Positions 1-9,040 are shown, numbered from the stretch's first letter. The stretch: DNA of 26,445 nucleotides from Treponema sp. (GCA_023231445.1 JALNVF010000033.1:1-26445), one strand, 5' to 3'. Numbers and translations are program-made. The notes: a model not told the origin generated them from the sequence alone.

Positions 1-1
1 A

Positions 2-661
2 ATGCTTGCATCGTTTCTAGTAAAAACAGCCGCCACGATGGGGAAAAAAGCCTCTGCACTAATCACAAACATGGATACCCCGCTCGGCTGGAAAGTCGGA
101 AACTTTCTTGAAATTGAAGAAACGCTTGAATGCCTTCAGGGACACGGCCCAGAAGACGTTATGGACGAAACATATGCCCTTGGCGCGGAAATGCTTATGC
201 TCGGCGGTACAGCAGCTACAAAAGAAGACGGCATGGCAAAATGCAGGGCAGCAGTGACATCAGGAAAAGCACTTACGAAATTCCTTGAAAACGTACAGGA
301 TCAGGGTGGTAATCCAGATAAACTTCTTAGTGAACAGGGAAAAAGACGCTCACCTTTCCATGTCACGCTCCATGCACAACAGGACGGATATATTAGTCTT
401 GACGCATACCTGACAGGACTTGCCGGCATTGATCTCGGCGTAGGCCGCAGCAGGACAACAGATCCTGTTTGTCCTGACGCAGGCCTGATTCTTCATGCAA
501 AAACAGGCAGCCGCGTAAAAGCAGGAGACGCGATAATGGAAGTTTACGGTAAAAACGAGATCTGTCTTGCGCCCGCCTGTGCAAGACTTGAAAAGGCGGT
601 CTCCTACTCACCGGATAAGCCAGAAAAAAAACCGCTTATCTACAGGGAAATACATCTGTAA
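2..661 (+). CDS. Pyrimidine-nucleoside (thymidine) phosphorylase, C-terminal part
   Basis: This is the 3' end of a gene that begins before the window; the ATG at base 2 is internal. The enzyme splits thymidine or uridine with phosphate into base and (deoxy)ribose-1-phosphate in cytoplasmic pyrimidine salvage. The visible 219 residues match the C-terminal half of the DeoA/Pdp family: the segment ALITNMDTPLG followed by VGNFLEIEE corresponds to the family stretch ITDMxxPLGxxVGN. The C-terminal PYNP domain is present near residues 140-185, with DLGVGRSR and then DAGLILHAKTGSRVKAGD. The catalytic and phosphate-binding N-terminal half lies outside, so thymidine versus broad pyrimidine specificity cannot be decided and no symbol is given. 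The stop is TAA; recJ follows after 29 bases, probably in the same transcript. Confidence 0.9.
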   Translation: MLASFLVKTAATMGKKASALITNMDTPLGWKVGNFLEIEETLECLQGHGPEDVMDETYALGAEMLMLGGTAATKEDGMAKCRAAVTSGKALTKFLENVQDQGGNPDKLLSEQGKRRSPFHVTLHAQQDGYISLDAYLTGLAGIDLGVGRSRTTDPVCPDAGLILHAKTGSRVKAGDAIMEVYGKNEICLAPACARLEKAVSYSPDKPEKKPLIYREIHL

Positions 662-690
662 AACAACATTGCGAGGAAAAACAGCATATT

Positions 691-2826
691 TTGAAAAAAT
701 GGAATAAAAAAAATATTTCACTCGAAATCGTTAAATTACTTTGTAATACATACAATTTCGACACACTCACGGCCTCAATCATGGTCCGCAGAGGAATTAC
801 CGAAGGAAACGATATTCTTTATTTCAGGGAAACAGATCTCCGTTTCCTTCATAATCCGTTTCTGTTCAGTAATATGGAAGATGCAGTAGATCGTATTCTC
901 TGTGCAAAAGAAGAAAATGAAAAAGTACTCATATTCGGCGACAGCGATGTAGACGGAGTAACAAGTACTGCTGTTCTTTATGGATACCTCAATGACATGG
1001 GATATGACGTTCAGTGGCGGTTACCGCTCGGAGGTGATGCGTACGGACTTTCAACTGCCGCAATTGATGACTTTGCAAAACAGTATGGTTCACTTATTAT
1101 TACGGTTGACTGCGGAATATCAAATGTTCAGGAAATTGCACATGCGAATGAACTTGGTATAGACGTAATAGTCACCGATCATCATAATCCGCCGGATACA
1201 CTTCCGGCGGCATATACAATCATTGATCCTAAACTGCCTGAATCAGGTTATCCGTTTCCCGATATTTCAGGTGCTGCAGTCGCCTATAAACTCGTATCCG
1301 CTCTGCGTTTTTCAAGTTCAGAATTATACAAACAGGAAATAACACTGCTTAATGTTTCTTCTGCCGATGGTAAAAACTATCATATCGACTGTCTTAAAAT
1401 CAGAAATCTGGTTAAAAAGGAATGTATTTCTGAGCTCGTGGTACCGGGGACCGTTTCCGTCACTCATACGAAACTTCCTGTCTTTCTTACAGGACAGCAG
1501 ATATTCGTCTGGGATGAACCTGTCATGCAGAAGCAGCTTGCAGAAATTTTCGGCAATGGTGTCGAATTCAATATGATGGATTTTCGTCCTCAGATTGCAA
1601 AACTGATCCCAAAACTTGCGGAAGAAAGCCTGTCCGGTGTAAAAGACCTGTCACGCATCGTAAAATACAGCGGCAAACCGGCAACTGAAATGGAAGGATT
1701 TTTTAATCTTTTTGTGACATTTGCAGAAAGACAGACAGCGACCGCAAAGAATACTTCGGACGAACAGAATGATCTGCAGCTTGTAATGCTTGCAGCTCTT
1801 GCAGACATCATGCCTTTAAAAGATGAAAACAGAATTCTGGTGCGTGCCGGAATTAATTCCATGAATAATGGAAAATTACGATACGGTATTGCAGAGCTGT
1901 TCGCCCGGCTTGGTATGGCAGGAAAAAGAATTTGTTCTTCGGAACTGTCATGGAATATAATACCTTCGCTTAATGCTGCAGGACGGATGGGACAGTCAAA
2001 TATTGCACTTGAACTGCTTCTTTCAAAAGATCCTGAAGAACGTGACAGACTTGCCCGGAAAATAATAGAAATGAATGAACAACGCAAGCAGCTTGTCGCA
2101 GATGCATCTGTATTTATCAGTAAACAGGCTGACGAAAGCTATGAATTATATGGACACCACATATGCGTTGTTATCGACCAGCGCATCAATAAAGGGGTAA
2201 CAGGAATTCTTGCTGCAAAACTTGTCGGACGTTTTAAAGTACCTTCCATTGCTGTTACTCTCTCCGAAGACGATATAGTAATCGGCTCTATGCGCAGCTG
2301 CCGGGGATTCAATGCTACGTTGTTTCTTGATCAATTTGGTGATTTTTTTATCAATCACGGCGGGCACAACTATGCTGCCGGTTTCAGCTTTCAAAAAAAA
2401 CAACTTACTGAATTTGTTGATAAACTCAAAATACTTTCATCGACCGTAAACCTTGAAGACGAATCCGAAGCAATAGATATCGACGCGGAGCTTCCGTCCG
2501 CCTTTATAACGCCGGATCTTATCAGTGTCATAGATAAATTTGAACCGTTCGGTGAAGGTAACCGGGAACTTATTTTTTATTCAAAAAATCTGCCTGTACA
2601 GGATGCAGTACTCGTTGGAAAAAGCGATCCACGGCACCTCAAAATTACATTCAACTGCGGAAAATATAAATTTCCCGCAATGTTCTGGGGAGAAGGAGAA
2701 AGACTCGACCGCGATTTTAAAACAGGCGATAAACTTGATGTTCTTTACACCATAAACCGTAATTCATTTAACGGAACCGTTACTCCACAGATGATCATAA
2801 AAGATATAAAAAAATCAGAGGAATAG
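691..2826 (+). CDS. recJ: Single-stranded-DNA exonuclease RecJ with a ~150-residue insertion
   Basis: RecJ degrades single-stranded DNA 5' to 3' in recombination and mismatch/base-excision repair. The DHH phosphoesterase motifs are intact: D84-S-D86-V-D88-G (family DxDxDG), D140 in VDCGI, D163-H164-H165 in TDHH, then ISGAAVAYK. The DHHA1 part is marked by GVTGILAAKLV and GGHNYAAGFS, followed by the RecJ OB domain. At 711 residues it is about 130-150 longer than common RecJ proteins; the surplus lies at about residues 212-360, between ISGAAVAYK and the segment MLAALADIMPL that normally follows closely (see findings). The start is taken as TTG 691: no in-frame ATG occurs before codon 31, and a GAGG lies 14 bases upstream, a rather long spacing. 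It follows the phosphorylase gene and ends 2 bases before the M23 peptidase gene. Confidence 0.95.
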   Translation: MKKWNKKNISLEIVKLLCNTYNFDTLTASIMVRRGITEGNDILYFRETDLRFLHNPFLFSNMEDAVDRILCAKEENEKVLIFGDSDVDGVTSTAVLYGYLNDMGYDVQWRLPLGGDAYGLSTAAIDDFAKQYGSLIITVDCGISNVQEIAHANELGIDVIVTDHHNPPDTLPAAYTIIDPKLPESGYPFPDISGAAVAYKLVSALRFSSSELYKQEITLLNVSSADGKNYHIDCLKIRNLVKKECISELVVPGTVSVTHTKLPVFLTGQQIFVWDEPVMQKQLAEIFGNGVEFNMMDFRPQIAKLIPKLAEESLSGVKDLSRIVKYSGKPATEMEGFFNLFVTFAERQTATAKNTSDEQNDLQLVMLAALADIMPLKDENRILVRAGINSMNNGKLRYGIAELFARLGMAGKRICSSELSWNIIPSLNAAGRMGQSNIALELLLSKDPEERDRLARKIIEMNEQRKQLVADASVFISKQADESYELYGHHICVVIDQRINKGVTGILAAKLVGRFKVPSIAVTLSEDDIVIGSMRSCRGFNATLFLDQFGDFFINHGGHNYAAGFSFQKKQLTEFVDKLKILSSTVNLEDESEAIDIDAELPSAFITPDLISVIDKFEPFGEGNRELIFYSKNLPVQDAVLVGKSDPRHLKITFNCGKYKFPAMFWGEGERLDRDFKTGDKLDVLYTINRNSFNGTVTPQMIIKDIKKSEE

Positions 2827-2828
2827 AA

Positions 2829-3821
2829 ATGAAAAAATACATAAAAACAATTACCGCTGTTTTTGCAGCTTTCTGTGTTTTTCTTTTTTCTGCTGCCGCT
2901 GCAACTCAGTCTTCATTTGAAGGTTCTAACTGTGCGATCAATCTGACCTACAATGAATCAGCTGCACCCGGTGATGCAATTATCATACGGATGACTTTAA
3001 AGTCCCGCGAACACAGGAAAGTAACGCAGGATACAATCGCAATGGCTGAATTATTAAAGAAGAAGAAAAAGATTGACTCATCGCTGTTCTTTTTCATTAA
3101 TCCAAAAGCAAAAAGACAGAATACGCAGGAACTTCTTGCATATGTTCCGCTTTCCTCATGGCTCGGAAACGATGAATACGCTCTCAAGATAATTTATACT
3201 GCGTTCGGTTCTGATCCGGAGGAATTCATACTGCCGTTTACGTTAAGCGAAAAACAGTTTTCTGAGGAAATCGTTGAACTGGACGGACAAAATACCGAAA
3301 TAAAAACCGATACAACACCTGCTCATGTCGCGCAAATTGAAAAACTCAATACAATTCTTGAAACAGTTGAACCTTCTGACGTCTACAGCACTAAATCTTT
3401 CATCAGTCCTGTAAACTCTACCAGACGTACATCAGATTTCGGCAGCAGACGAACATATAAATATGTAAGCGGAAAAACATCTTCAACCATTCACTACGGA
3501 ATCGATTTTGGTGTGCCCGAAGGAACAGTAGTCTCCGCATGTGGTGACGGTCGCATCGTCATGGCTGAAAACCGGATATCTACAGGATTGAGCGTTGTTA
3601 TTGAACATGCCCCGGGATTATACAGTCTTTATTATCATCTGCATTCACTCAATGTTAAGGAAGGCCAATTTGTAAAACAGGGAGATAAATTAGGTCTTTC
3701 CGGTTCTACAGGACTTGCAACAGGCCCCCATCTCCATTGGGAACTTCGTCTTAACATGTGCGCCGTTTCACCTGACTTTTTTATGACTGATTATGCATAT
3801 ACAAAGCAGTCGGTTAACTGA
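2829..3821 (+). CDS. Exported M23 (LytM-type) peptidase
   Basis: This is a 330-residue exported protein with a signal peptide at about residues 1-25 (MKK, a hydrophobic core, then AAAA). A 180-residue middle region matches no family I recognise. The C-terminal LytM/M23 domain spans about residues 195-320. The expected zinc ligands are visible: H222 and D226 in HYGID, and H303 in HLHWEL, with the catalytic H301 beside it; YYHLHS and STGLATGPHLHWE are typical of the family. With all ligands present, an active peptidoglycan endopeptidase is likely, acting in the periplasm, though some family members only regulate amidases. The ATG is 2 bases after the recJ stop and the GAGG ribosome site overlaps the end of recJ, so translation is probably coupled. 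Its stop abuts that of the converging gene at 3822. Confidence 0.9.
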   Translation: MKKYIKTITAVFAAFCVFLFSAAAATQSSFEGSNCAINLTYNESAAPGDAIIIRMTLKSREHRKVTQDTIAMAELLKKKKKIDSSLFFFINPKAKRQNTQELLAYVPLSSWLGNDEYALKIIYTAFGSDPEEFILPFTLSEKQFSEEIVELDGQNTEIKTDTTPAHVAQIEKLNTILETVEPSDVYSTKSFISPVNSTRRTSDFGSRRTYKYVSGKTSSTIHYGIDFGVPEGTVVSACGDGRIVMAENRISTGLSVVIEHAPGLYSLYYHLHSLNVKEGQFVKQGDKLGLSGSTGLATGPHLHWELRLNMCAVSPDFFMTDYAYTKQSVN

Positions 3822-4445
3822 TTATTCAGGCCGCAGTTCAAGCCGCCCGTTAAAATCGGTGACTACCGCGTAATACACACCTTTTTCACACCGGGACAGA
3901 TCTACCCTGTATCTGCGCGAAAAACCTGTACTAAAAACAGCTATAGGATTGGCAGCAAAACGGGACAGCCTGTATAAATCGTGTCTGTCTTTATAAGAAG
4001 AACCGGTACCAAGAAGCATACACTGCCCGTTCTCATTATAATACCTTTCAAGATACGTTCCTGATTCAAACAATCCCCAACCGCGGTGTTCATAAATCGT
4101 TTCACAACCGTAAATAATCTCAGGAAACAAAAACTTCCTGCCGGAAAACTCGGCGCTTCTGAAATCAATGGAAAGGGATGAACCCCTCCATGATCTTTCG
4201 AGTACAGCACATTCATTTCCTGCTGTATCAAGAAGTGATATAACCGCACTTACCGTATCACCGTTTTCAGATGTACTCGTCCCATAAAACAGAATACGCA
4301 TAATCTGATAATCGTCAACAACCGGAAGCCTGCTGGCAGCTCCGAAACAACTGCCGAATTTCACCGTGTACACAATAAAAAAAATGAGGAAACTGACGAA
4401 AAAACCGTTAAAAATAAATTTCCCCACAGACCACTGTCTTATCAT
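3822..4445 (-). CDS. Hypothetical membrane-anchored protein, last gene of the ligA operon
   Basis: I do not recognise this 207-residue protein. Its N-terminus has a short basic stretch (MIRQWSVGK) followed by one strong hydrophobic segment at about residues 10-30, which reads as an uncleaved signal anchor or a signal peptide. The remainder is a soluble, probably periplasmic domain rich in aromatic and charged residues with two or three Cys, for example in YGCETIYE and RCEKGVYY. Its ATG overlaps the ligA stop by four bases (ATGA), so it is translationally coupled to ligA and belongs to the operon by position. It ends exactly where the M23 peptidase gene ends on the other strand, with no room for an obvious terminator. 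No function is proposed. Confidence 0.75.
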   Translation of the reverse strand: MIRQWSVGKFIFNGFFVSFLIFFIVYTVKFGSCFGAASRLPVVDDYQIMRILFYGTSTSENGDTVSAVISLLDTAGNECAVLERSWRGSSLSIDFRSAEFSGRKFLFPEIIYGCETIYEHRGWGLFESGTYLERYYNENGQCMLLGTGSSYKDRHDLYRLSRFAANPIAVFSTGFSRRYRVDLSRCEKGVYYAVVTDFNGRLELRPE

Positions 4446-6400
4446 ATTCCGGCCAGTTTTAAAAAACTATTTTCATCTATTATTTTTATACCAAGTTTTT
4501 CAGCTTTCATATTCTTTGAGGAACCACTTGAAGTATCGTTCGTAACAAGATACGTTAAAGCCTTCGTTACTGATGATTTACATACTCCACCGTTTTTTTT
4601 GACTATTTGCTCTGCGTCGGCACGTTTCATTGTCAAAAGTTCTCCGGTAAAACAGAATGACATCCCTGCAAATATACCTGACGACTGCGAAACGATACTA
4701 ATTGTTTTTGAAGAGACAAGAGAACGCATCTCCTGAGCATTTTCAATAAGCCCCTCGACCGCTGTATGAGCCATCACGTCTGCAAAGCCATAAACTGCTG
4801 CAAACTGCGACTCATCGGCGGCAAGCATTTTATCAAGCGTATCGAATCCGGCGTTTACCAGCTTTTCTGCCGTCGTTTCCCCTATTCCCTCGATATCAAA
4901 ACCTGCAACAAATACAGCAAGACTCATACTTCGGTGAGCTGCTATTGAATTAATAACTTTAACCGCGCCGAGCGATTCTTTTTCCGCAGCGATACTTTCT
5001 TCATTAAGAAAAAAGGGAATTAAATCGCCGGGTGTAAGTGAATAAATATCAGTAATGGAGGTAAGTTTTCCGGATTTAAAAAGTGAATTAACAAGCGTAT
5101 CTCCAAAATCACGTATATCGACAACTTGTATCCATTTTAAAAGCTGGTGCAGAACACGTTTCGGACACAATTTGTTAGGACAAAAAAGACGACTGCCTTC
5201 ATCGACAAGAGGCGTCCCGCACGTTTCACATGTTGCAGGAAATACAACAGACTCAAATACACTGTTTTCATCAGGCACAACACTTTCCACTTTCGGTATG
5301 ATTTCGCCGCGTTTTACAACGACTACCGAACAACCGATTTTCACGCCAAGCGCACGCATTGTATCCGGATTAGCAAGACTTGCACGCTGTACAGTTGTTC
5401 CTGCAAGTTCGACAGGATCAAAAAGGGCAACAGGTGTATATGTTCCACCGTTACGGCTCCATTCCACACTGCGGACTATCGTCACCGCTTCTTCGAGACT
5501 GAATTTAAAAGCTATCTGTCTGTCCGGATGTGCACGGCTTGCATCTTCGTGATTTATGAAACGTTCCTTTACAACAAGACCGTCGATGTCATAATCAAGC
5601 GATTTACGAATTTCCATCACCTGTGCACGATATACAATCACTTCGTCAGGAGAATGACATATTTTCAGCGGCACTGTCTTAAAATTGCACGCCCTGAGCC
5701 AGGCTATTTTTTCTTCCTCATCTTTAAACGGCTGTTCTCCTTCTGTTGCCCACACGTCGTAGGTAATAAACGTCAGATTCTCACTTCCGGCACCGTCTTT
5801 CCGTTTCATCAGTCCGTTCGCCGCATTCCGGCAGTTTGCCTTATCCGGAAATTTGGTATCATGCACCTGATGCGTCATAATAACTTCACCACGGATTCCA
5901 CCGGTAAAATCAATAATTTTACCGTCTTCTTGAGCAAGAAGCTGGATCACGCCCTGCATTCTGCGCGCGTTTGCCGTTATATTGTCGCCGATTGTACCGT
6001 CGCCTCGTGTCACCGCCCGTTTAAGCTGACCGTGGCTGTACTGCAGTTCAAGCGATGCTCCGTCAAGTTTATATTCAACCAGATATTCATCGTATATATG
6101 CTTTGAAGCCCATGCATGAAACTGTTCCGGATCAGCAGCTTTTTCCTGACTTCCCATAGGCATAATATGTTTTACTTTTTCAAAATTACCGGAATCCTGT
6201 CCGACTCTTTTCAGAAGAGAATTTGCAGGATCAAGAGACTTAAGTTCGTCCCACAATTTGTCGAATTCGGCGTCGCTTATCTCCCCCTCGCCGTCATAAT
6301 ACGATTTCTGATATTTCTGTATAAGTTTTTCAAGAAAGACGATGCGCTTTATTTTTTCGCTCTGTACCTTTGCTTCTTCTATGTCAAAAAGATCGCTCAT
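4442..6400 (-). CDS. ligA: NAD-dependent DNA ligase LigA
   Basis: LigA seals nicks in duplex DNA using NAD+ in replication and repair. At 652 residues it has the usual full length and domain order. Domain Ia carries the NMN-binding YYDGEGEISDAEFDKLWDEL-type motif near residues 34-53. The adenylation motif is K111-L-D113-G114. IRGEV and DGLVVK follow, then the OB fold with KRGEIIPKV. A four-Cys zinc finger starts at C391 (CETCG ... CPNKLCPKR), followed by helix-hairpin-helix repeats (FDIEGIGETTAEKL) and a C-terminal BRCT domain (about 580-652, beginning FAGMSFCFTGEL). The ATG is preceded by GAGGAG that overlaps the trmB stop, and its own stop overlaps the next gene by ATGA. Confidence 0.97.
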   Translation of the reverse strand: MSDLFDIEEAKVQSEKIKRIVFLEKLIQKYQKSYYDGEGEISDAEFDKLWDELKSLDPANSLLKRVGQDSGNFEKVKHIMPMGSQEKAADPEQFHAWASKHIYDEYLVEYKLDGASLELQYSHGQLKRAVTRGDGTIGDNITANARRMQGVIQLLAQEDGKIIDFTGGIRGEVIMTHQVHDTKFPDKANCRNAANGLMKRKDGAGSENLTFITYDVWATEGEQPFKDEEEKIAWLRACNFKTVPLKICHSPDEVIVYRAQVMEIRKSLDYDIDGLVVKERFINHEDASRAHPDRQIAFKFSLEEAVTIVRSVEWSRNGGTYTPVALFDPVELAGTTVQRASLANPDTMRALGVKIGCSVVVVKRGEIIPKVESVVPDENSVFESVVFPATCETCGTPLVDEGSRLFCPNKLCPKRVLHQLLKWIQVVDIRDFGDTLVNSLFKSGKLTSITDIYSLTPGDLIPFFLNEESIAAEKESLGAVKVINSIAAHRSMSLAVFVAGFDIEGIGETTAEKLVNAGFDTLDKMLAADESQFAAVYGFADVMAHTAVEGLIENAQEMRSLVSSKTISIVSQSSGIFAGMSFCFTGELLTMKRADAEQIVKKNGGVCKSSVTKALTYLVTNDTSSGSSKNMKAEKLGIKIIDENSFLKLAGI

Positions 6401-6408
6401 ACACTCCT

Positions 6409-7107
6409 CTATTTTTTTATAAAATAAAGCTCGCTTATAGACCGTTCATCACGTATTCCACGTGCTTCAAATTTTGTTTCCGGACGCCAACTCTGAGGTT
6501 CTGCGAATCCATTGTATTTATTCATAAGATGCGCTGTTGCGTTTAATTCCCCCAGAGCGTACTGCGCATACTCAAGCCAGTCGGTTACCATATAAAAATA
6601 ACCACCAGGTACCAGTTTTGATGCAAAAAGCGAAGTATGCGGCCGTTGTACAAGACGACGTTTATGATGCCGTTTTTTAGGCCATGGATCAGGAAAAAAA
6701 ACATGAAACGCATCAACAGACTCGTCCGCAATCATATTAGTAAGCACTTCCACCGCATCATGTTCTATAATACGAAGATTCTTCAACTCCCGGGACTGTA
6801 TTTCACCGAGCAGTCTGCCTATACCGGGCTTATGAACTTCGATTCCGATGTAATTCTTTCCGGGATTCTGCGCTGCAATTTCTGCTGTTGCCGTTCCCAT
6901 ACCGAATCCTATTTCAATAGTAACAGGATTCGCATTTCCAAATATAGTTTCATACGTTATTTTTTCCTCAACATAAGGAATGCACCATTTCGAAGACAGT
7001 TCTTCATAATTCTTTTTTTGTGAATCAGTCATACGTCCTATTCTGATGACATATGTCTTTACATCGCGGAACAACTGATCACCCGCAGATGGCTTTTCTG
7101 TTTTCAA
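6409..7107 (-). CDS. trmB: tRNA (guanine-N7-)-methyltransferase TrmB
   Basis: TrmB methylates N7 of G46 in the variable loop of tRNAs with S-adenosylmethionine. The 232-residue protein has the class I methyltransferase fold with glycine-rich motif I IEIGFGMGTATAEIA and the TrmB signature FPDPWPKKRHHKRR, which holds the catalytic/tRNA-binding residues; the typical ending with a conserved Glu-Leu-Tyr-Phe is also present. The likely start is TTG at 7107, with a GAGGT ribosome site about 7 bases before it; nearby ATGs run straight into stops. It starts 13 bases after the lipoprotein gene stop and ends 8 bases before ligA, within the minus-strand operon. Confidence 0.96.
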   Translation of the reverse strand: MKTEKPSAGDQLFRDVKTYVIRIGRMTDSQKKNYEELSSKWCIPYVEEKITYETIFGNANPVTIEIGFGMGTATAEIAAQNPGKNYIGIEVHKPGIGRLLGEIQSRELKNLRIIEHDAVEVLTNMIADESVDAFHVFFPDPWPKKRHHKRRLVQRPHTSLFASKLVPGGYFYMVTDWLEYAQYALGELNATAHLMNKYNGFAEPQSWRPETKFEARGIRDERSISELYFIKK

Positions 7108-7120
7108 ATTTTTACCTCAT

Positions 7121-7783
7121 TTATAACATACTGTCTGACGACGGTCTTTTCTTAACAGGCATAAGACAGATGACAGAATTATCAGGCGAAGTCCAGCATA
7201 TCCGCATCGTAGATGCAAGTTTAAACTCATTCCATATTGCGTCGTCGTCAGTCCATTTTGATTTTCGCTCATTATAATATATAAGCGTTCCGTCAGACAT
7301 GTACACAGCGATCATTTCCTTTGCATAGGTCCCAAGAACATATTTTACATCTGAAGACTTTGATTCAATAAGTTTTTCAGGATATGTTACAGTAAAACTT
7401 GTCTGAACAGTATGTTCTTCTGCGTCCGTATAAAATAAATCATACCCTCCCTGTGGAATGACTGCAGCATCAGGTACGGCAAAATTTGTATATCCCGCCC
7501 ACTGTCTGTTATCTGAACCCAGGAGCTGCGGATTATCAACAGTCCATGAGTATTCTTCTGTTTTCGAAGAAATTCTGATTTGAGCCGCACGGCGTACATC
7601 GCTGCCCGTTTCTGTAAAAACAGACAGTCTTATTAACGGAACAGAGGAATCGTCATTATAGTCAAAAATTACGGTTGCAGATGAAGATAGTATTTCAGGC
7701 GTTGTATTTGCACAGGAAACACATAAACTACAAAAAAGGAAAGTAGACAGGCATATAAATCTTATATGAAAACCGGTAAACAT
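7121..7783 (-). CDS. Probable lipoprotein, unknown function
   Basis: This 220-residue protein has a hydrophobic N-terminal segment (about residues 8-23) ending in LCVSCANTT. Residues V-S-C fit a loose spirochaetal lipobox, so processing by signal peptidase II and lipid attachment is likely; the Cys at -3 is unusual and makes this less than certain. The rest looks like a beta-rich extracytoplasmic domain: the middle (about 50-140) resembles an immunoglobulin-like fold, with alternating hydrophobic residues and a VQTSFTVTYP stretch. I do not recognise a family. Its ATG lies 2 bases after the upstream gene's TGA with no clear Shine-Dalgarno site, which suggests coupled translation. Confidence 0.75.
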   Translation of the reverse strand: MFTGFHIRFICLSTFLFCSLCVSCANTTPEILSSSATVIFDYNDDSSVPLIRLSVFTETGSDVRRAAQIRISSKTEEYSWTVDNPQLLGSDNRQWAGYTNFAVPDAAVIPQGGYDLFYTDAEEHTVQTSFTVTYPEKLIESKSSDVKYVLGTYAKEMIAVYMSDGTLIYYNERKSKWTDDDAIWNEFKLASTMRICWTSPDNSVICLMPVKKRPSSDSML

Positions 7784-7785
7784 AA

Positions 7786-8952
7786 TCAGAAATTAAAAAT
7801 AAGGTTTATAACAGTAAGATCACTCGCTGAAAATTGATTTACGAGTGATTCAAATTTAACATTTACTTTTTTACATGCATCGTCGAGATACGACAAATAA
7901 TACAGTCCCAAATCCGTACCTTCCTGACCTTCCGGCAGTTCGCGGTAGAAATCAATAAGAGTCTTTTTTTTCGTATCTGCAGTTTTCTTAGCTTCGATAT
8001 TCTCTTTTACTTCCTGAAATTCGTCATCCTTATTGTACAGCGTAATCTGTAATCGTCCCTGTTTTCCGATTGATGATGTTCCTCCGCCTAATTTCCAGGA
8101 TAAAAAAACAAGCTCATGTTTACGCTGCAGTTCCTTAATAATCTTTGAACGGATATCCGGATCAAAAATAAGCGAATCGATATCGTCGACCCCCTGATAC
8201 ATATTCCGCGCTTCTTTCCGGATGTTTGTATTTTCACTGTTAAGAGCAAGTTCCATAACCATGACAGAAATATATTCAGCGACTTTTGATTTCTCCATAT
8301 ATGATCCAAGCAGATTACGTATGGCAATAAGCATTTCATTATATCCGTCGGCTTTATGAAACAACGTAATAATATACCAGTTCATAAGCCCCAGCCTGTT
8401 AAGGAACTTTTCCGACATAAGCAGATAAATATTTTTTTCCTCTGCAGAATAATCTTTATTGTCCATAATGGACTGCCAGATGGGAGACAAAATCTGTTTG
8501 CGGGTCTGATCAATAACAGCTCCCTGACTTGCAAGAGTTAACCGGAGCTGCCTGTCGTTCATTTTCGTCTTTTCGTCGATAAGATGAGCAGGATTTGCTC
8601 TGTTGTATTTCCGGACACAATCGCATTGGATAATCGCAGTATATATATCCCTGTCAAACTGCTTATACAGGAGAGAATAAACGACAACTTTTGAAAGGTC
8701 CATTACTTCCTGACGAGCCGATACAAATTCAGTCATTGATATCTCAATTTTTGAGATATAGTCAAGAAGAACCATGCTTTGTATTGACTGTGGAGAAAAG
8801 CGGTTTAATGAAATTCCGTATTCATCGATGTTATCCGCAAGCCGGAATCTGAGCAGCTTTTTTTTATGACTAATAAAATTAGAAGCGCCGTCCTCTGTAA
8901 GAATTATCTTTAAAGGCAGCTCCAGCATGAATTTTTTACCAGCAGCGCTCAT
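7786..8952 (-). CDS. Conserved-type hypothetical protein, possibly a degenerate GHKL ATPase
   Basis: This 388-residue cytoplasmic protein has no signal peptide or membrane segment. Most of it is alpha-helical and not recognisable. The C-terminal 160 residues have hints of a GHKL (histidine-kinase-type) ATPase fold: VMELALNSENTN resembles an N-box, and GTDLGLYYLSYLDDACK resembles a G2 box GTGLGLYIV, followed by a final hydrophobic strand. The G1 box (DxGxG) is not evident, so ATP binding is doubtful and the resemblance is only an inference. It is the first gene of the five-gene operon leading to trmB and ligA, with a good ribosome site (AAAGGTGAT) before the ATG and a strong promoter upstream. 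Confidence 0.8.
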   Translation of the reverse strand: MSAAGKKFMLELPLKIILTEDGASNFISHKKKLLRFRLADNIDEYGISLNRFSPQSIQSMVLLDYISKIEISMTEFVSARQEVMDLSKVVVYSLLYKQFDRDIYTAIIQCDCVRKYNRANPAHLIDEKTKMNDRQLRLTLASQGAVIDQTRKQILSPIWQSIMDNKDYSAEEKNIYLLMSEKFLNRLGLMNWYIITLFHKADGYNEMLIAIRNLLGSYMEKSKVAEYISVMVMELALNSENTNIRKEARNMYQGVDDIDSLIFDPDIRSKIIKELQRKHELVFLSWKLGGGTSSIGKQGRLQITLYNKDDEFQEVKENIEAKKTADTKKKTLIDFYRELPEGQEGTDLGLYYLSYLDDACKKVNVKFESLVNQFSASDLTVINLIFNF

Positions 8953-8993
8953 TTATCACCTTTCTCCATTTCTTCACTTTTTTATTTTTCTTC

Positions 8994-9022
8994 ATTATAC
9001 ACTATGGGACTTGCATTGTAAA
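8994..9022 (-). promoter_or_regulatory. Sigma-70-type promoter for the 8952-3822 operon
   Basis: On the minus strand the sequence reads TTTACA (9022-9017), a 17-base spacer, and TATAAT (8999-8994), a perfect -10 element. Transcription would begin near 8987, leaving a leader of about 35 bases with the AAAGGTGAT ribosome site just before the ATG at 8952. Nothing else in the 88-base divergent gap competes on this strand. Confidence 0.75.
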
Positions 9023-9038
9023 CAGTTAATATTATAAA
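9011..9038 (+). promoter_or_regulatory. Candidate promoter for the 9041 gene
   Basis: On the plus strand TTGCAT (9011-9016), a 16-base spacer and TATAAA (9033-9038) form a moderate promoter. It overlaps the -35 element of the divergent operon, so the two may exclude each other. It would start transcription around 9045, at or just before the second in-frame ATG (9047). Confidence 0.45.
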
Positions 9039-9040
9039 CT

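Noticed and set aside
3815..3830. Search for a bidirectional terminator between the converging genes at 3821/3822 and at 17055/17059
   Set aside because: Stops are adjacent or 3 bases apart, and no stable hairpin with a T tract was seen at either place.
5147..6106. A 319-codon open frame on the plus strand opposite ligA
   Set aside because: It lies entirely antisense to a well-supported ligA, has no ribosome site, and its Cys/Arg/Phe/Thr-rich composition is that of a reverse-complement shadow.
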